A stretch of DNA of 18,743 nucleotides from Cloacimonetes bacterium UBA5835 (GTDB lineage Bacteria; Cloacimonadota; Cloacimonadia; Cloacimonadales; Cloacimonadaceae), in assembly GCA_002432865.1 (NCBI GenBank), contig DJGX01000036.1, positions 708 through 19,450 of the forward strand, in the 5' to 3' direction. A program made the position numbers and the translations under genes. The notes below the pieces were generated by a model, which saw nothing but the letters and a program-made list of their open reading frames with translations, was not told the DNA's origin and did not search any database. Below are positions 16,789 to 18,743 of the stretch, piece by piece (the stretch's first letter is position 1; each line of letters begins with the position of its first letter).

Positions 16789-18341
16789 AATCCAAGCTCC
16801 TGTTTCATACTTTCCATACAAGGATTGTAATATGAACTATCTTTCATAATTACACCTTCCAGACCTTTACCGCTGTTTTCGGGACGCTTAATTTCTGCAA
16901 ATTCGCCCTTAGCCATAGCACTAAAAAGATCTTCTTGGGCAACTTTTTCCAAAAATTCTGTTGCTTGTGCCAAAACTTCATTAGCTCTTTTGGCGATAAA
17001 ACTATCTTCTGTTAAACATAAATCTTGATTTAATCCCTTAATCGCTCTAAATATATATTTTGCATTTTCGATAGCTAAAGAGCGATCTGCTAAATGAGGA
17101 GTATGAATTGCCTCCGTCATCATTCCTAAAAGCTGTACTCCCTGTTCTGTTAACTGACCAACAAAATTGAACATCGCATTCAGCAAATAGGTATGAAATA
17201 TATTGCCACTGGCAAACTTTGTTGGAGGCATATATTTAACCGGTGAATTAGGAAAGAGGGTTTTTGTTAAAAGGGCATGTGCCAATTCATAACTAAAGCT
17301 GTTTTCAAGCTCAGGATCTATCTCGTAAGCATGCCCCAAACCCATTTTTTCCGGTTTAACACCACTTAAAATAGCAAAACTCTCATTTATCAACTGACTT
17401 GCAGTAACCGTATATGCTTTTTCTACAGCATCGGAAGTAGTTAAATAATTATCTTCACCGGTCTGAATTTCAATTCCTGCATAGGCATTTATCATTCGCG
17501 CAAAATATTGATCCAGCAAGGTTCGCTTAGGATTAATATCCCGAAAAAGAATACCATACATAGCATCATTTAACATCATATCCAATCGTTCCATTGCCCC
17601 CATAGCTGCAATTTCAGGCATACAAAGTCCACTGGCATAATTAGTTAAGTGAATATACCGTTTTTCTTCTTCCGAAACCTCATCCAGAGCTTTGCGCATA
17701 ATCCTGAAATTTTCCTGGGTGGCAAAAGTGCCACCAAAACCCACTGTCGTAGCTCCAAAAGGCACATAATCCAATAGCGACTGAGCCGTTGAACGAATAA
17801 CTGCAATCGCATCTGCACCTTCTCTTGCTGCTGAACGAGCTTGAACCACATCTTCATATATGTTTCCCGTAGCTACAATTACATATATTGCTGGTTTGGG
17901 ACGGGGCTGATATTTGGACAAAAGCTCTTCACGCTTATGTTTTTGGCTGGTTATTTGAGCCAACATCTTATCGGTTAAAGGAGTAAGAGTTTCAAATATT
18001 GCGTCGCCAGAGGCAAGAGGAATTTGACTGAGGTCTAAACCCTTATAGGCAACTTCTTCGGCTATTTCTTGTGCTGTAAGCCTCTTGTTTAACATTGCAT
18101 TAGCCACCCATATCGCTGCTCCTTTTGAAATAGCAGAATTTTCCACTAAGTGATCTACTACCACATTAGGTAAAGGTTTACCGTCTTTAAGTGCACCATC
18201 AATTCCCATCAGTCGCAAAACTGTCCTTTCTATTGCTACGGTTGTGTAGCCATCAAAAAGCCAGGTAAATGCATTTGTAATCTTAGATGCAGCATTATGT
18301 GCTCTGTTTACCATTTCCTGATTAAGGTCTAATTTTAGCAT
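16785..18341 (-). CDS. kamD: Lysine 5,6-aminomutase, alpha (catalytic barrel) subunit
   Basis: Larger subunit of the B12/PLP-dependent lysine 5,6-aminomutase; it supplies the TIM barrel that holds substrate and PLP and docks on KamE. The 518 residues match the length of the clostridial KamD. Family-typical stretches include KPAIYVIVATGNIYEDVVQA (about 148-167), AREGADAIAVIRSTAQSLLD, TTVGFGGTFATQENFRIMRK, a GLCMPEIAAMGAMERLDMMLNDAMYGI segment (about 234-260) and FRDINPKRTLLDQYFAR. The ATG at 18341 has GGAG six to seven bases upstream. First gene of the cluster; stop overlaps kamE by 4 bp. The other lysine-fermentation genes (2,3-aminomutase, kdd, kce, kal) are not in this window, so the pathway is presumably encoded elsewhere. 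Confidence 0.97.
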   Translation of the reverse strand: MLKLDLNQEMVNRAHNAASKITNAFTWLFDGYTTVAIERTVLRLMGIDGALKDGKPLPNVVVDHLVENSAISKGAAIWVANAMLNKRLTAQEIAEEVAYKGLDLSQIPLASGDAIFETLTPLTDKMLAQITSQKHKREELLSKYQPRPKPAIYVIVATGNIYEDVVQARSAAREGADAIAVIRSTAQSLLDYVPFGATTVGFGGTFATQENFRIMRKALDEVSEEEKRYIHLTNYASGLCMPEIAAMGAMERLDMMLNDAMYGILFRDINPKRTLLDQYFARMINAYAGIEIQTGEDNYLTTSDAVEKAYTVTASQLINESFAILSGVKPEKMGLGHAYEIDPELENSFSYELAHALLTKTLFPNSPVKYMPPTKFASGNIFHTYLLNAMFNFVGQLTEQGVQLLGMMTEAIHTPHLADRSLAIENAKYIFRAIKGLNQDLCLTEDSFIAKRANEVLAQATEFLEKVAQEDLFSAMAKGEFAEIKRPENSGKGLEGVIMKDSSYYNPCMESMKQELGL

Positions 18342-18375
18342 TTATCTCTCCAGTATATTGAAAAGTGAAGTTTTT

Positions 18376-18406
18376 TCTATAATTTTGGAACTGCCTATAA
18401 AGTCAA
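18376..18406 (-). promoter_or_regulatory. Possible promoter of the kamD-kamE-rseP-tgt-omp cluster
   Basis: On the minus strand TTGACT (18406-18401, one mismatch) is followed after 19 bp by TATAGA (18381-18376, two mismatches). The spacer is long, so this is only a moderate candidate. It would give a leader of about 27 bases. No other better pair is seen between here and the ATG at 18341. Confidence 0.35.
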
Positions 18407-18441
18407 GGGATTTTGTTTTTCTCTTGCTTGATCCTTTATTA

Positions 18442-18531
18442 CCTCTCCTCCTTAACTCCTCATCCACTCATCTTCCTCTCCTCCTTAACTCTTCCTCAAA
18501 GAGGAGGGGAGGGAAAGATGAGGAGCGGATG
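18442..18531. repeat. Imperfect palindrome with a 16-bp direct repeat
   Basis: A 16-base word, CCTCTCCTCCTTAACT, occurs at 18442-18457 and again at 18475-18490 (period 33). The second copy is part of a large hairpin: CATCC/GGATG (18461-18465 with 18527-18531), CTCATCTT/AAGATGAG (18467-18474 with 18515-18522) and CCTCTCCTCC/GGAGGGGAGG (18475-18484 with 18503-18512, one mismatch), with an 18-base loop. No T-run follows on either side, so it is not a classic terminator. It lies 100 bp upstream of kamD, outside the presumed promoter. The short open frame spanning it is not credible. Confidence 0.7.
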
Positions 18532-18675
18532 ATAATAGGTCAACTACTCAGGAGTAAACAGGAATGAATGGATCATAGTACAACTTTTTGAGCTTCAATA
18601 TTGATGAGATGAAAAAGATTAGGGGACCTCACTTGTCAAGTCTCTAAGTTCAAAAGTTTAAAGTTCCAGGTCCTT

Positions 18676-18743
18676 TTTCGGTGATTTCGGTGTCCTCGGT
18701 GGCTAAAAAAATCCTCTAATCCTTAAATCCTCTAAATCCTTAT
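18676..18743. repeat. Cluster of short tandem repeats
   Basis: TCGGTG occurs three times at an exact 9-bp period (18678, 18687, 18696) and is followed by a run of A. Next comes a tandem pair of about 16-17 bp, AATCCTCTAATCCTTA (18710-18725) and AATCCTCTAAATCCTTA (18726-18742), reaching the window edge. No gene is evident in 18532-18743. Confidence 0.65.

Noticed and set aside
16789..16821. Upstream ATG for kamE
   Set aside because: The extra 11 residues are not expected in the family, while the internal ATG has a clear ribosome site and the typical ATGA overlap with kamD.
18358..18567. 69-codon open frame upstream of kamD
   Set aside because: It only translates the palindrome and its direct repeat (PLLLNSSS repeated) and lacks coding character.

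Overview
The window is AT-rich bacterial DNA. It looks like a Gram-negative, amino-acid-fermenting anaerobe, most plausibly Cloacimonadota ('Candidatus Cloacimonas'-like). This rests on three things: a coenzyme-B12 lysine 5,6-aminomutase (KamD/KamE), two very large secreted modular proteins with FlgD-like/type IX-type C-terminal tails (NPFNP...GIY/VY..., basic end), and an outer-membrane POTRA/barrel protein. The taxon is an inference from gene content and style; nothing in the window proves it.

Layout. Positions 1-539 hold no gene but carry a 141-bp-period tandem repeat whose units are bounded by ~22-bp inverted arms. An exported M14 zinc carboxypeptidase follows (540-1556, +). Next is an ~800-bp gene-poor stretch with a good sigma70-type promoter and a long leader, then a 1613-residue secreted multidomain protein (2361-7202, +). 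Its terminator faces that of a second, convergent secreted protein of 1391 residues (7426-11601, -), which has a near-perfect promoter at 11695-11722. The two large proteins share the same N-terminal beta-sandwich and C-terminal sorting module but differ in between.

From 18341 down to 11840 all genes lie on the minus strand and are tightly packed in the order kamD, kamE, rseP, tgt, outer-membrane POTRA/barrel gene. kamD/kamE overlap by 4 bp, kamE-rseP are 25 bp apart, rseP/tgt abut, and tgt overlaps the barrel gene by 47 bp. This looks like one operon that joins lysine fermentation to envelope proteolysis, tRNA queuosine modification and outer-membrane biogenesis. The 400 bp upstream of kamD hold a possible promoter, a strong imperfect palindrome and several short tandem repeats, but no credible gene.

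I see no CRISPR array, rRNA, tRNA, transposase or phage gene. The least explained items are the inverted-arm repeat at 142-440, the long leader of the 1613-residue protein with a ribosome-site-preceded open frame, the shared N-terminal domain of the two secreted proteins, and the fibronectin-type domains of the 1391-residue protein that appear split by inserted domains.
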